Shown here in pieces: positions 43,836 to 52,598 of a stretch of DNA of 60,626 bases. This stretch comes from Bacteroidota bacterium. GTDB taxonomy: Bacteria; Bacteroidota; Bacteroidia; Palsa-965. The notes below the pieces were generated by a model, which was not told where the DNA came from, made no database searches, and was given only the letters and a program-made list of their open reading frames with translations. Both the position numbers and the translations under genes were made by a program. The DNA lies in NCBI GenBank assembly GCA_013298545.1, contig JAAFIA010000020.1, positions 1 to 60,626 of the forward strand, given 5' to 3'. How positions within the stretch are numbered: position 1 is the stretch's first letter; each line of letters opens with the position of its first letter.

Positions 43836-44608
43836 TTTCTCCACTCGCCTCTATTCATCCAAATGCCAAACTGGGCAATAACGTTACCGTAGAACCATTT
43901 GCCTACATTCAAGGCGATGTTGTTATCGGAGACGATTGTTGGATTGGTCCGCACAGTTCAATTATGGACGGAGCGCGTATCGGCAAAAATTGTAAAATAT
44001 TCCCAGGTGCTGTAATCAGTGCCATTCCGCAAGACTTAAAATTTGCAGGAGAAATCACAACTGCCGAAATTGGCGACAATACCACCATACGCGAATGCGT
44101 AACAATTAACCGCGGCACCAAAGACCGTTTCAAAACAGCCGTAGGGAATAATTGTCTCCTCATGGCCTACGTTCATCTTGGACACGATTGCATTGTTGGC
44201 AACAACGTTATTCTTGCCAATTCCGTCAATCTTTCTGGACATGTTACGATTGAAGATTTCGCCATTCTCGAAGGCTATGTGGGTGTTGGACAGTTTGTAC
44301 GCATTGGTGCGCATTCATTTATTGGTGGGCAAACAGGTGTACGCAAAAACGTTCCTCCTTTTGTAAAAGCAGCGCGCGAGCCACTTGCTTATATCGGTGT
44401 GAATAGCATTGGTCTTCGTCGTCGCGGATATAGCGACGAACAAGTGCGCCAGATTGAAGACATTTACCGCACCTTGTATGTCAAAGGATTGAATGTTTCT
44501 AACGCGCTTTCTGTCATTGAAAAAGAAATGGCAGACACCGCTGAAAAAGCACAAATCCTGAAATTCATTACCGAATCGAAAGACGGCATCATTCGCGGTC
44601 TTGTTTGA
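43832..44608 (+). CDS. lpxA: Acyl-ACP--UDP-N-acetylglucosamine O-acyltransferase
   Basis: First step of lipid A synthesis. 258 residues. Left-handed beta-helix of hexapeptide repeats at about 8-185 (ASIHPNAKLGNNVTVEPFAY, IGDDCWIGPHSSIM), catalytic His in AYVHLGHDCIVGN near 118, and the family motif GLRRRGYS in the C-terminal helical domain near 193. Overlaps the lpxC-fabZ stop by 4 bp (ATGA). Last gene of the operon; a small palindrome (ccgttt/aaacgg at 44653-44666) follows. Confidence 0.97.
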   Translation: MISPLASIHPNAKLGNNVTVEPFAYIQGDVVIGDDCWIGPHSSIMDGARIGKNCKIFPGAVISAIPQDLKFAGEITTAEIGDNTTIRECVTINRGTKDRFKTAVGNNCLLMAYVHLGHDCIVGNNVILANSVNLSGHVTIEDFAILEGYVGVGQFVRIGAHSFIGGQTGVRKNVPPFVKAAREPLAYIGVNSIGLRRRGYSDEQVRQIEDIYRTLYVKGLNVSNALSVIEKEMADTAEKAQILKFITESKDGIIRGLV

Positions 44609-44686
44609 TTTTTTATTTTATCGTACTGATAATTAATAACTTACATATTTATCCGTTTGTAAACGGCTACGCATTTTAAAAAAATT

Positions 44687-44694
44687 TAGTTTTG
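44687..44694 (+). promoter_or_regulatory. -7 box TAGTTTTG for the 95-residue gene
   Basis: Exact TAnnTTTG 13 nt before GTG 44708; marks the start of a unit separate from the lipid A operon. Confidence 0.45.
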
Positions 44695-44707
44695 AAAAAA
44701 ACTAGAT

Positions 44708-44995
44708 GTGAACAACGATAGAATTCCATTGCCTACCTTTGCTGAATTGGTTACCTACTACGGTCCTTACTTGGCCTTAGTTATTGCTATCATTATTGCA
44801 TTTCTGATCATGCAATATATTTGGTTTAAGCGCGTCATTCGTGCTAAAGATGAAGAGATTAAAAGACTTGTTACGCATGAAAAAGAGTTGAATAAGCGAA
44901 TACTTTTGATGCTTGACGAACGTATAAAAAGCACAAAAGATCATCCGCCAGAAGTTTCAAAGAAGCATAAAGAAGAGACAAATTCAAAAAAATAA
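44708..44995 (+). CDS. Small membrane protein with charged C-terminal helix
   Basis: 95 residues. One membrane segment near the N-terminus (YLALVIAIIIAFLIMQYIW, about residues 20-38), then a highly charged helix or coiled coil (RAKDEEIKRLVTHEKELNKR) and a Lys-rich tail with HPPEVSKKHKEE. It starts with GTG 44708 after the -7 box. Not recognised. 27 bp before the next small membrane protein, so likely co-transcribed. Confidence 0.6.
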   Translation: MNNDRIPLPTFAELVTYYGPYLALVIAIIIAFLIMQYIWFKRVIRAKDEEIKRLVTHEKELNKRILLMLDERIKSTKDHPPEVSKKHKEETNSKK

Positions 44996-45022
44996 TTATT
45001 TTTACTAGTATTCTTAAAAGCC

Positions 45023-45577
45023 ATGATCACACTACTTATACTTGTCTTTCTCGGCTTAATGTTACTTGCCGTGATGGTGTTTCAAAGCATTCGCTTGAGA
45101 AACATGCTTAAACATGATGCCGTGCTGTTTAGCTTTCAGGAGGCACGTGCAGAGCTTGTTTTGAGTTTAGCCGATGCAACGCATAATCCATCAATTGCTC
45201 ACCATGATTTAATTGCGTTAAGAGACTTATATCGTCAAGCAGAGGTTGCTATTGCGAATTTCGACAAATTAAAGGTTGAAGTGTTTACACTGAAACATTT
45301 TATCAATGTAATTTCAAACGTTCGTATTTCTTCCGAAAGCCTAAAGTCTATCGCTACACATCATCCCATCGTACAAGAACAGAAATTACGTTTTGGCACT
45401 CGGCTATTTTTTGCTTATGGTGTTTACATTCCTTTTTTACGTTTTCGTTTATTAGTTAAGATCTTGGGGTTCTTAACACGTTTTTTTATTCGTCGTAAGC
45501 TTGATAAAATTGCGAGTGGCTATCGCATTTATCGCGATCTAGAATCGAACTACAACAATGATCTTTCTCATTGCTAA
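45023..45577 (+). CDS. Membrane-anchored protein of unknown function
   Basis: 184 residues. An N-terminal membrane segment (LLILVFLGLMLLAVMVFQSI, about 3-24), then a helical cytosolic part with an acidic-basic pattern (LALRDLYRQAEVAIANFDKL), and a hydrophobic stretch near 130-160 (FFAYGVYIPFLRFRLLVKIL) that may be a second amphipathic or membrane segment. No family recognised. It lies just upstream of an ABC ATPase without a visible permease, so one of the two unknown membrane proteins might be its partner; that is a guess. Confidence 0.6.
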   Translation: MITLLILVFLGLMLLAVMVFQSIRLRNMLKHDAVLFSFQEARAELVLSLADATHNPSIAHHDLIALRDLYRQAEVAIANFDKLKVEVFTLKHFINVISNVRISSESLKSIATHHPIVQEQKLRFGTRLFFAYGVYIPFLRFRLLVKILGFLTRFFIRRKLDKIASGYRIYRDLESNYNNDLSHC

Positions 45578-45602
45578 ACAAAAATCTCTCAGATTGTTTG
45601 TT

Positions 45603-45610
45603 TAGTTTTG
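45603..45610 (+). promoter_or_regulatory. -7 box TAGTTTTG for the lone ABC ATPase
   Basis: Exact TAnnTTTG 3 nt before GTG 45614, again a leaderless arrangement. A TTG start at 45608 would lie within this box. Confidence 0.45.
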
Positions 45611-45613
45611 CTC

Positions 45614-46237
45614 GTGCTACACATCACTCTCGACAGTATTGGCAAACGTTACCTCCGCGAATGGATTGTGCGCGGTGTTTTTCATGAATTTTCCCCAGGT
45701 TCAAAAACCGTTTTGTTGGGAGCAAATGGTTCAGGCAAATCAACCCTTTTGCAATTGGTTGCCGGAAACTTGATGGCTACCGAAGGCGCGCTCACCTATA
45801 CAATTCAAGACAAAAAAATACCGCAAGAAGAAATTTTCAAGTACCTCAGTATCGCCGCACCTTACCTCGAACTGATGGAGGAATTTACATTGTTTGAATC
45901 TGTTGCTTTTCAAGAAAAATTCAAACCCTGGCGAAATGGATTGACTGCGAAAAACGTCATTCAGATTTCGGGCCTGGAACATGCGCAACACAAACAAATC
46001 CGAAATTTTTCTTCTGGCATGAAACAACGCGTTCGCCTGAGTCTCGCTATTCTTGCCGATACGCCGTTGCTCCTACTCGATGAGCCTTGTGCCAACCTCG
46101 ATCATAACGCAATGGATTGGTATGGAAAATTAATTGGCGATCACGATAGCAACCGTACCATTGTGGTGTGCTCAAACAAACAACAGGAAGAATATTTTTT
46201 CTGCACCGAAGAAATTAACGTCGAAAATTTTAAGTAA
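45614..46237 (+). CDS. ABC transporter ATP-binding protein (stand-alone)
   Basis: 207 residues. Walker A LLGANGSGKSTLLQL near 33, a Q-loop region with YLSIAAPYLEL near 77, signature NFSSGMKQRVRLSLAI near 131, Walker B LLLLDEPCANLD near 153, and SNKQQE in place of a clear H-loop His near 184. The compact length resembles CcmA- or EcsA-like ATPases. No ABC permease lies in the window. I chose GTG 45614 because the only longer alternative, TTG 45608, overlaps the -7 box. The stop codon TAA lies inside the first bases of the 165-bp repeat. Confidence 0.82.
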   Translation: MLHITLDSIGKRYLREWIVRGVFHEFSPGSKTVLLGANGSGKSTLLQLVAGNLMATEGALTYTIQDKKIPQEEIFKYLSIAAPYLELMEEFTLFESVAFQEKFKPWRNGLTAKNVIQISGLEHAQHKQIRNFSSGMKQRVRLSLAILADTPLLLLDEPCANLDHNAMDWYGKLIGDHDSNRTIVVCSNKQQEEYFFCTEEINVENFK

Positions 46238-46397
46238 CTGTTTAAAATTTGTTTTTGAGAATTGTTATGATGGATTTTTGTGCCAGACGAGGCGCGTTTT
46301 GAAGGCCATAGCGGAGCTGCTACGGTCAAAAAACGCAACGAAGTATGGTGCAAAAAGACACATAACAAAATCAAAGGATAAAATTTAAACAGTTACT
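46233..46397. repeat. 165-bp hairpin element, copy 1
   Basis: About 90% identical by eye to the copy at 57001-57165 and of the same length. Ends agtaactgtttaaa and tttaaacagttact form a perfect 14-bp inverted repeat. Further inside, gttatg/cataac, tttttgtgcc/ggtgcaaaaa, gcgttttga/tcaaaaaacgc and ggccatagc/gctacggtc can pair, giving one long imperfect hairpin. It starts on the stop codon of the ABC ATPase. The small readings across it are not conserved proteins. No transposase nearby; probably a non-autonomous or regulatory element. Confidence 0.9.
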
Positions 46398-46436
46398 AAG
46401 AACAAGGCGTAAGTTTCTTTTCCGCATTCCTTTTCC

Positions 46437-46444
46437 TAACTTCG
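46437..46444 (+). promoter_or_regulatory. -7 box TAACTTCG for recG
   Basis: TAACTTCG 4 nt before the GTG start of recG. The same eight bases precede aspS. Confidence 0.45.
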
Positions 46445-46448
46445 TCCT

Positions 46449-48554
46449 GTGCCGAACAGCCTTCTCGACACTCCGATCGAACACTTAAAAGGAGTCGGGC
46501 CTGAACGAGCGAAACTGCTCAAATCAGAACTCGAAATCATCACCTACGGTGATCTCCTACGCTGGTATCCATACCGGTATGTCGATCGTACCCGTTTTTA
46601 TACCACGCGCGAAATCTCTCCCGATTTGCCTTATGTGCAATTGCGTGGACAAATTCTGGATGTAAAAATTGTTGGTCAGAAGCGTGGACAACGCATGACG
46701 GCGCGTTTTACAGATGGCGTTGGAACACTCGAGCTGGTTTGGTTTCAAGGATGGAAATGGTTGCAAGGAAAATACCTTCCCGGAAAAGAATACATCATTT
46801 TTGGAAAACCTACTGTTTTCAATGGGTCTATGAATATGGCGCACCCAGAAGTAGAAGAAGTAGTGGAAGGAAAAATACAACAAGCCAATGCCTTGCAACC
46901 CATGTATTCGACAACCGAACGCATGAAAACGCGCGGGATGGATTCCAAAGCCTTGATGCGCATGTTGAAAACACTTGTTCCGCTGATTGCAGGACAAGTA
47001 AACGAAACGCTTCCCGAATCCATTACGTCGAAACACAAAATGCTTTCGCGCGAAGAATCATTAAAACAAATTCATTTTCCTTCAACGCCCGAAGTCCTGC
47101 GCCGCGCAGAAACACGCATTAAATTTGAAGAGTTTTTATACATCCAGTTGCGGCTGCTTCGTGTGCGCGCACAACGCCGTTTAAATTATCAAGGATTCGA
47201 TTTTGCTACGGTTGGCGAACGCTTCAATTCGTTTTATAAAAATTATTTACCCTTTGCCCTTACCGATGCGCAAAAGCGTGTCATCCGTGAAATCCGCACC
47301 GATATTGGTTCTGGCAAACAAATGAATCGTTTGCTGCAAGGCGATGTGGGCAGCGGAAAAACAGTTGTGGCCTTGATGTGTATGCTCATTGCGGCTGACA
47401 ATGGTTTCCAATCGTGCCTCATGGCGCCAACCGAAATTCTTGCGGTTCAACATTTCCATACGTTGCGCGATTTGTTGAAAGACATGCCCGTACACATTGG
47501 CTTACTCACCGGAAATACGAAGCAACGTGAACGCAACGTATTGCATGCCGAATTGCGTTCGGGCATGATGCAAATTTTAGTTGGCACGCATGCCTTGATT
47601 GAAGATAAAGTACAATTTGCGAATCTTGGCCTTGTGGTAATTGATGAACAACATCGGTTTGGCGTAGAGCAGCGTTCGCGCTTGTGGCGTAAAAGTTCGC
47701 GCCCACCACACATTCTTGTAATGACCGCAACGCCCATTCCGCGCACCTTGGCCATGACCTTGTTTGGCGATCTAGATTCTTCGGTCATCAACGAATTACC
47801 GCCAGGTCGCAAGCCCATCAAAACGGTTCATTTCTTTGATTCGCAGCGCGAGCGTGTCTTTGGTTTTATGCGCGAAGAGATTGCTAAAGGCCGACAGATT
47901 TACCTCGTCTATCCACTCATTCAGGAATCTGAAAAAATGGATTACAAAGATTTGATGGATGGTTACGAAAGCATTGCGCGTGCTTTTCCTCCACCGCAAT
48001 TTCAAATCAGTATTGTGCATGGACAAATGAAACCTGCGGATAAAGATTTTGAAATGCAACGCTTTGTCAAACACGAAACACAAATCATGGTAGCCACAAC
48101 GGTTATTGAAGTTGGTGTCAACGTGCCGAATGCGTCTGTGATGATTATAGAAAGTGCCGAACGGTTTGGTTTATCGCAATTGCATCAGTTGCGTGGGCGT
48201 GTTGGGCGTGGTGCCGAACAATCGTTTTGTATTTTGATGACCGGAAATAAACTGAGCAAAGAATCGAAATTGCGCATGGAAACTATGGTGCGTACCAACG
48301 ATGGTTTTGAAATTGCTGAAGTTGATTTAAAACTACGTGGTCCAGGCGATCTTGAAGGAACCAAACAAAGCGGCTTACTTGGCTTACGCTTAGCCGATTT
48401 ATCGAAAGATGGAAAAATTTTAGAGCTTGCGCGTGTCGCTTCTGCCGAAATCCTCGACCGCGATCCGCGCTTAGATTTGCCCGAGCATCACGCGCTTCGC
48501 GATGAGTTGAATCGCGAGCATCTGGGCAATGTCAATTGGAGTCGGATTTCTTAA
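46449..48554 (+). CDS. recG: ATP-dependent DNA helicase RecG
   Basis: Reverses stalled replication forks and processes Holliday junctions. 701 residues. An N-terminal OB/wedge domain (about 1-160; PIEHLKGVGPERAKLLKSEL at the start), then helicase motifs: LTDAQKRVIREI (Q motif, near 272), QGDVGSGKTVVALM (motif I, near 295), DEQHRFGVEQRSRL (motif II, near 398), VMTATPIPRTLAMT (motif III, near 420), and QLHQLRGRVGRGAEQSFC (motif VI, near 577). Starts with GTG 46449. Its stop codon shares the bases TTAA with the stop of the convergent DUF2723 gene. Confidence 0.97.
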   Translation: MPNSLLDTPIEHLKGVGPERAKLLKSELEIITYGDLLRWYPYRYVDRTRFYTTREISPDLPYVQLRGQILDVKIVGQKRGQRMTARFTDGVGTLELVWFQGWKWLQGKYLPGKEYIIFGKPTVFNGSMNMAHPEVEEVVEGKIQQANALQPMYSTTERMKTRGMDSKALMRMLKTLVPLIAGQVNETLPESITSKHKMLSREESLKQIHFPSTPEVLRRAETRIKFEEFLYIQLRLLRVRAQRRLNYQGFDFATVGERFNSFYKNYLPFALTDAQKRVIREIRTDIGSGKQMNRLLQGDVGSGKTVVALMCMLIAADNGFQSCLMAPTEILAVQHFHTLRDLLKDMPVHIGLLTGNTKQRERNVLHAELRSGMMQILVGTHALIEDKVQFANLGLVVIDEQHRFGVEQRSRLWRKSSRPPHILVMTATPIPRTLAMTLFGDLDSSVINELPPGRKPIKTVHFFDSQRERVFGFMREEIAKGRQIYLVYPLIQESEKMDYKDLMDGYESIARAFPPPQFQISIVHGQMKPADKDFEMQRFVKHETQIMVATTVIEVGVNVPNASVMIIESAERFGLSQLHQLRGRVGRGAEQSFCILMTGNKLSKESKLRMETMVRTNDGFEIAEVDLKLRGPGDLEGTKQSGLLGLRLADLSKDGKILELARVASAEILDRDPRLDLPEHHALRDELNREHLGNVNWSRIS

Positions 48555-51500
48555 CGCACACTATCCAAAACCGAATCTTCTACGGGTTTCGGAATTTCGT
48601 ACCACGGCAAGCGTTGTGTTTGCAATTTTTGTTGGTACTCCGTTGCAAGCGAGATGCGTTTGTGAACCGTTGCCAATTCGTGCAAGCGGTACAAATAATT
48701 TTTCATCGAAGAAATTTCGCCGGGCACAAGCGTCATGGAATTGTACCACTTGTAATACTGCATACACGATTCAAAAGAAGCGCGCGAAAGTTGATCGGCT
48801 AGTTCGGTTGCTCCGCTTCGGTAAGCAGTTTCAATCAGACTCAATTGATCGTCATCAACCGGAACCTGAGCAAGTGGAAATTCGGCATTGCATTTTCTGA
48901 TTATGGCTATCGCATCATCGGTGCGTCGCGCATCGCAGGCGGCTTCGGCGGCACGTGCGCAGGCAGCGCGCATGGGCGATGTAAACATGCGCAAAACCGT
49001 TTCGTCAACATTCACATTCAGATTTGTAACACCGCCCCAAGCAAATTTATTTAAAATAAAATCGCTCGTTTTTTTCACATTGACTTGCGGACGTTCGTAC
49101 AAATTGGCCTGTTGACGTTCATTTTTAAAAGGAACTAAGCGATACGCCAAACCTTCCAATTGTAAAAATTCATCCAAACCAATGTATGCACTACCCGGCA
49201 TGTTGAGGGCAAAATATACCGGACGTTTCCAATCGTTATGCGCCAAGAAATCGAGAATAATCATTTGGTCTTTTAAGATGTACGACCCACGCAAAGCCCA
49301 AATGATCGTGTCTTGCGGCTCGCGTTGATTATCGGTGTGTTGTTCGTAACCAAAATTTTTCAAGCTTACCGGCAATTGCATGAAACGCGACGGAATGAAA
49401 TTCAGCGTGTCGTTGTAGGTGCTGATAAAACGATCTTCCAAGCGTTTGCTAACAAAAAACTGTACCGTTTTTTTCAAATCAGCCGTATCGTTATTCTGCG
49501 AAAAGATATTGAGGTAATCGCGCGTTCCTTCGCGGTAATCCCACGAATCGAGCGTCAATGGCAAGGGATCCGAATCGTGGTATTTGCGTTTGAGTTGATC
49601 GATGTACCAATCGCTGCGAAGCAATGACAAACAAACAATGCGCACATCGCGACGCACGCCGAGCACTTCTTGTGCAAACCACAACGGAAACGTATCGTTA
49701 TCGGCGTATGTAAACAAGACCGCATTCTTCTCGCACGATTCCAACATATTAACGGCAACATCCCTAGCCGCCGTTCGATTCCGACGGTTGTGGTCATCAA
49801 AATTTTGAACGCCAAGCACCAACGGCACAAACATACCGAGTATCAATACAAAACTAATCGCGCTTACTAATTTTGTTTTACTGAATTTCTTTTGCTCCGC
49901 ATCCTCGATCACATAATGCGCAAGCGCCAAAATTCCAATGCCTATCCAGATCGCAAAGGCATAAAACGAACCTACATACGCATAATCACGTTCGCGCGGC
50001 TGGTAAGGCGTTTGGTTGAGGTATAACACAATGGCTAAGCCTGTAAAAACAAAGAGTAGCAAAACAACAAAGGCATCATTTTGTGCTCGCTTGAAATGCC
50101 AGTACAAGCCAAACAATCCGAATAAAAGTGGAAGCAGAAAATAGCGGTTGCGCGATTTATTGGCGCGTTCGCGATCAGGCAATAAATGTTGATCGCCCAA
50201 TCGATCGTCAAGCAAAGGAATACCTGTCAAAAAATTCCCATCTGCATCGTTTCCATAACCAAGCCGATCGTTTTGTCGTCCAAGAAAATTCCAAAGGAAA
50301 TATCGGAAATACAACATGCCGCATTGATGCGAGGTAAAGTATTTCAAGTTTTCGGTAAATGTTGGCAACATGATCGTATCGCCCAGATGCGTCAAATCGC
50401 CTGTATAAACGGCTTCGCCTTTTACATTGCCATGAACTTGATAGCCTTGAGCAGAACCCGAATTCCACATGCGTGGAAAAAACGTGCAAAACCGATCATC
50501 GTAATTAGAAACACTTTTCTTGCGCGCATCGCTGATGATGTAATGGCCCTCTTTTTCGCTTCGCACATAAACCGGATCGCCATCGGTATAAGGCTCTTCC
50601 ATGTCTAATGGCGTATTGTAGTATGGGCCATACAGCAAAGGCCAATCGCCATACTGTTCGCGGTTGAGGTAACGCAACATGCTGATCGCATCTGACGGGT
50701 TGTTTTCGTTGATCGGTGTTCCTGCATTGGCGCGAATGACTAAAACAAAAAACGAAGAGTAACCAATAATGAGTGTGGTGATGCTGAGCAAAACAACATT
50801 TAAAATAGCACGGCGGTTATAGGTTAAGGCAATGATGACACCACACAAAATAATGGCAAGCAATACAGGCAATGCTTTTCCATACGTTGCGGCGGCAATA
50901 AATGCAAGCATAAAAAACAAGACATTCAAAAACAGGAACACATAAAACACTTTTTTATTCCCCGTTTGCGAATAAAATAAGCCAGCTATCAATAACGAAA
51001 CGAGTAATAAAAAATAAACGATGGTTCCGGTATGAAATGACGTTCCTAGTTTATTGACAAACCACAATTCGTAATTGCCCGCCGCACTTACCAGCCCCGG
51101 AACAATTCCGTTCTGCACAAAACCCAGCAAGATCAACGAAACAATTCCGGCACCAATAAAACCAATGCGTGTATTCGGAAACTTTCGGTAGTAAAACACA
51201 AAAACAACAGCCGGAATAACCAACAAATTGAGCAAATGGACACCAATGCTCAATCCGATGAGAAAAAAAATAAAAACAATCCAGCGCATCGCGCGCGGCT
51301 CGTCGGCTTCATCTTCCCAACGCAAAATTGCCCAAAAAACAACCGCCGTAAACAAGGACGATAAGGCATACACTTCGCCTTCAACAGCCGAAAACCAAAA
51401 CGAATCGGTAAACGCATACGCCAACGCACCAAAAGCCCCCGCCCCCAAAACTGCCACAACACGCACCCACGAATACACGCCCTCGCCTTTCAACGTGATT

Positions 51501-51820
51501 TTTTTTGCCAAATGCACAATGCTTAGATGCAAAAAGAAAACCGTAAACGCACTCGCCAGCGCCGACATCACATTGATCCACCACGCCACTTGGTGCACAT
51601 CGCCAAACGACAAAAGCGAAAACACCCGTCCAAACAGCAGAAACAATGGCGCACCGGGCGGATGTCCCGTTTCTAAACCATAAACCGATGCAATGTACTC
51701 GCCACAATCCCAGAAACTCGCAGTTGGCTCAACACAATAAATATACACCGCAGCAGCAATGAAAAAAACAAGCCATGCGGCGATCCGATTGTAGAAACGA
51801 AATTGGTGTAAGTTGAGCAT
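48551..51820 (-). CDS. DUF2723 membrane protein (O-mannosyltransferase-like)
   Basis: 1089 residues. About 14 membrane segments in the first 650 residues. The first loop carries the DUF2723 signature YIYCVEPTASFWDCGEY near residue 27, then ETGHPPGAPLFLLFGRVF, a GT-C-like arrangement with an acidic residue in the first extracytoplasmic loop. The C-terminal half (about 700-1089) is soluble and TPR-like. The family, related to TMEM260, is linked to protein O-mannosylation; in Bacteroidota it is thought to act on exported proteins, so it may modify the T9SS cargos. Start taken at ATG 51820; a -7 box lies 6 nt upstream. Confidence 0.85.
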   Translation of the reverse strand: MLNLHQFRFYNRIAAWLVFFIAAAVYIYCVEPTASFWDCGEYIASVYGLETGHPPGAPLFLLFGRVFSLLSFGDVHQVAWWINVMSALASAFTVFFLHLSIVHLAKKITLKGEGVYSWVRVVAVLGAGAFGALAYAFTDSFWFSAVEGEVYALSSLFTAVVFWAILRWEDEADEPRAMRWIVFIFFLIGLSIGVHLLNLLVIPAVVFVFYYRKFPNTRIGFIGAGIVSLILLGFVQNGIVPGLVSAAGNYELWFVNKLGTSFHTGTIVYFLLLVSLLIAGLFYSQTGNKKVFYVFLFLNVLFFMLAFIAAATYGKALPVLLAIILCGVIIALTYNRRAILNVVLLSITTLIIGYSSFFVLVIRANAGTPINENNPSDAISMLRYLNREQYGDWPLLYGPYYNTPLDMEEPYTDGDPVYVRSEKEGHYIISDARKKSVSNYDDRFCTFFPRMWNSGSAQGYQVHGNVKGEAVYTGDLTHLGDTIMLPTFTENLKYFTSHQCGMLYFRYFLWNFLGRQNDRLGYGNDADGNFLTGIPLLDDRLGDQHLLPDRERANKSRNRYFLLPLLFGLFGLYWHFKRAQNDAFVVLLLFVFTGLAIVLYLNQTPYQPRERDYAYVGSFYAFAIWIGIGILALAHYVIEDAEQKKFSKTKLVSAISFVLILGMFVPLVLGVQNFDDHNRRNRTAARDVAVNMLESCEKNAVLFTYADNDTFPLWFAQEVLGVRRDVRIVCLSLLRSDWYIDQLKRKYHDSDPLPLTLDSWDYREGTRDYLNIFSQNNDTADLKKTVQFFVSKRLEDRFISTYNDTLNFIPSRFMQLPVSLKNFGYEQHTDNQREPQDTIIWALRGSYILKDQMIILDFLAHNDWKRPVYFALNMPGSAYIGLDEFLQLEGLAYRLVPFKNERQQANLYERPQVNVKKTSDFILNKFAWGGVTNLNVNVDETVLRMFTSPMRAACARAAEAACDARRTDDAIAIIRKCNAEFPLAQVPVDDDQLSLIETAYRSGATELADQLSRASFESCMQYYKWYNSMTLVPGEISSMKNYLYRLHELATVHKRISLATEYQQKLQTQRLPWYEIPKPVEDSVLDSVR

Positions 51821-51826
51821 CGGGCG

Positions 51827-51834
51827 CAAAGATA
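51827..51834 (-). promoter_or_regulatory. -7 box TATCTTTG for the DUF2723 gene
   Basis: Reads TATCTTTG on the minus strand, 6 nt before the ATG at 51820; another near-leaderless arrangement. Confidence 0.55.
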
Positions 51835-51877
51835 ATGCTTACGGCATCATAAAATGAATTGCACGTCTTTGCTTTAT

Positions 51878-52498
51878 TTAGAAATTAGCTGACGCCAAAA
51901 CAACAAGAAAACCCGTCAAGAAAAGCAGCACAAGCAAGCCCGCTAAAACACCTGTTAACATTGCCTGATTCATCAATTTCAAATTATCAGGACTGTATAA
52001 ATCTGGCTGTAACGAAACCTTCTTTTTTACTTGCTCGCATTTAACGAGACCGATAATGAGTAGAATGACTCCAACAGGAAAAAACACCAATAAAAAAATC
52101 ATCCCTGCAAATAAAAACGCTGCTGCTTTTTTTGCCTCACGATACATCAATAAACCATTTTCATCTTCGGTTTGACGCATCAACGCGTTGAACGTTTTTT
52201 TGGTAGTCGTGGTTTTCTTTACATTATAATATATGGTATCGCTAGGATTTTTTGCGGTGCTCGCTACGATCAAAGAATCTGAAGCTGGAAGAATGGGTTT
52301 TTCTACAACCCCATTTCCCATTGTTTGTTGCACTTCGCCAACAGATGCTGGTTGCTTTTGTTGTTCGCCATTATCGTGCTGCTGATGTTGCGAAACGGCT
52401 TGTTTTTTATCCCAATAAAAACCATCGCGGTAATGCCGACGCTCAAACGAACAAGAAACAAATACAAGACAAACTAGAAACAGGGTTATGCTACGCAT
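51878..52498 (-). CDS. Lipoprotein-like protein with two C-terminal membrane segments
   Basis: 206 residues. Lipoprotein-type signal MRSITLFLVCLVFVSC with lipid-accepting Cys16, a polar Gln/His-rich linker (20-105), then two membrane segments (about 128-150, AAFLFAGMIFLLVFFPVGVILLI in part; and 180-202, LTGVLAGLLVLLFLTGFLVVL in part). The combination is seen in Bacteroidota proteins with DUF4190-like pairs of helices, but the family is not certain. Lies 58 bp upstream of the DUF2723 gene, same direction; divergent from pheT. Confidence 0.65.
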   Translation of the reverse strand: MRSITLFLVCLVFVSCSFERRHYRDGFYWDKKQAVSQHQQHDNGEQQKQPASVGEVQQTMGNGVVEKPILPASDSLIVASTAKNPSDTIYYNVKKTTTTKKTFNALMRQTEDENGLLMYREAKKAAAFLFAGMIFLLVFFPVGVILLIIGLVKCEQVKKKVSLQPDLYSPDNLKLMNQAMLTGVLAGLLVLLFLTGFLVVLASANF

Positions 52499-52514
52499 TT
52501 TGCTATGTTTCTAA

Positions 52515-52522
52515 CGAAGATA
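52515..52522 (-). promoter_or_regulatory. -7 box TATCTTCG for the lipoprotein-like gene
   Basis: Reads TATCTTCG on the minus strand, 16 nt before the ATG at 52498. Confidence 0.4.
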
Positions 52523-52583
52523 CAAAAACAAGCCATTACTCGAAAAACAAGGCATACAAAACCCGAAAACACGCCGAAACCCT

Positions 52584-52591
52584 TATCTTTG
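52584..52591 (+). promoter_or_regulatory. -7 box TATCTTTG for pheT
   Basis: Exact TAnnTTTG 7 nt before the pheT ATG at 52599. Confidence 0.58.
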
Positions 52592-52598
52592 TACGCTT

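Noticed and set aside
45608-45613. TTG at 45608 as start of the lone ABC ATPase
   Set aside because: It lies inside the -7 box 45603-45610; GTG 45614 follows it directly and leaves the family N-terminus intact.
46141-46374. Minus-strand open reading frame across the 165-bp element, with a similar one at 56948-57142
   Set aside because: The two readings look alike only because they lie in the two repeat copies. They run into the coding ends of the neighbouring genes and have no promoter or start context, so they are not genes.
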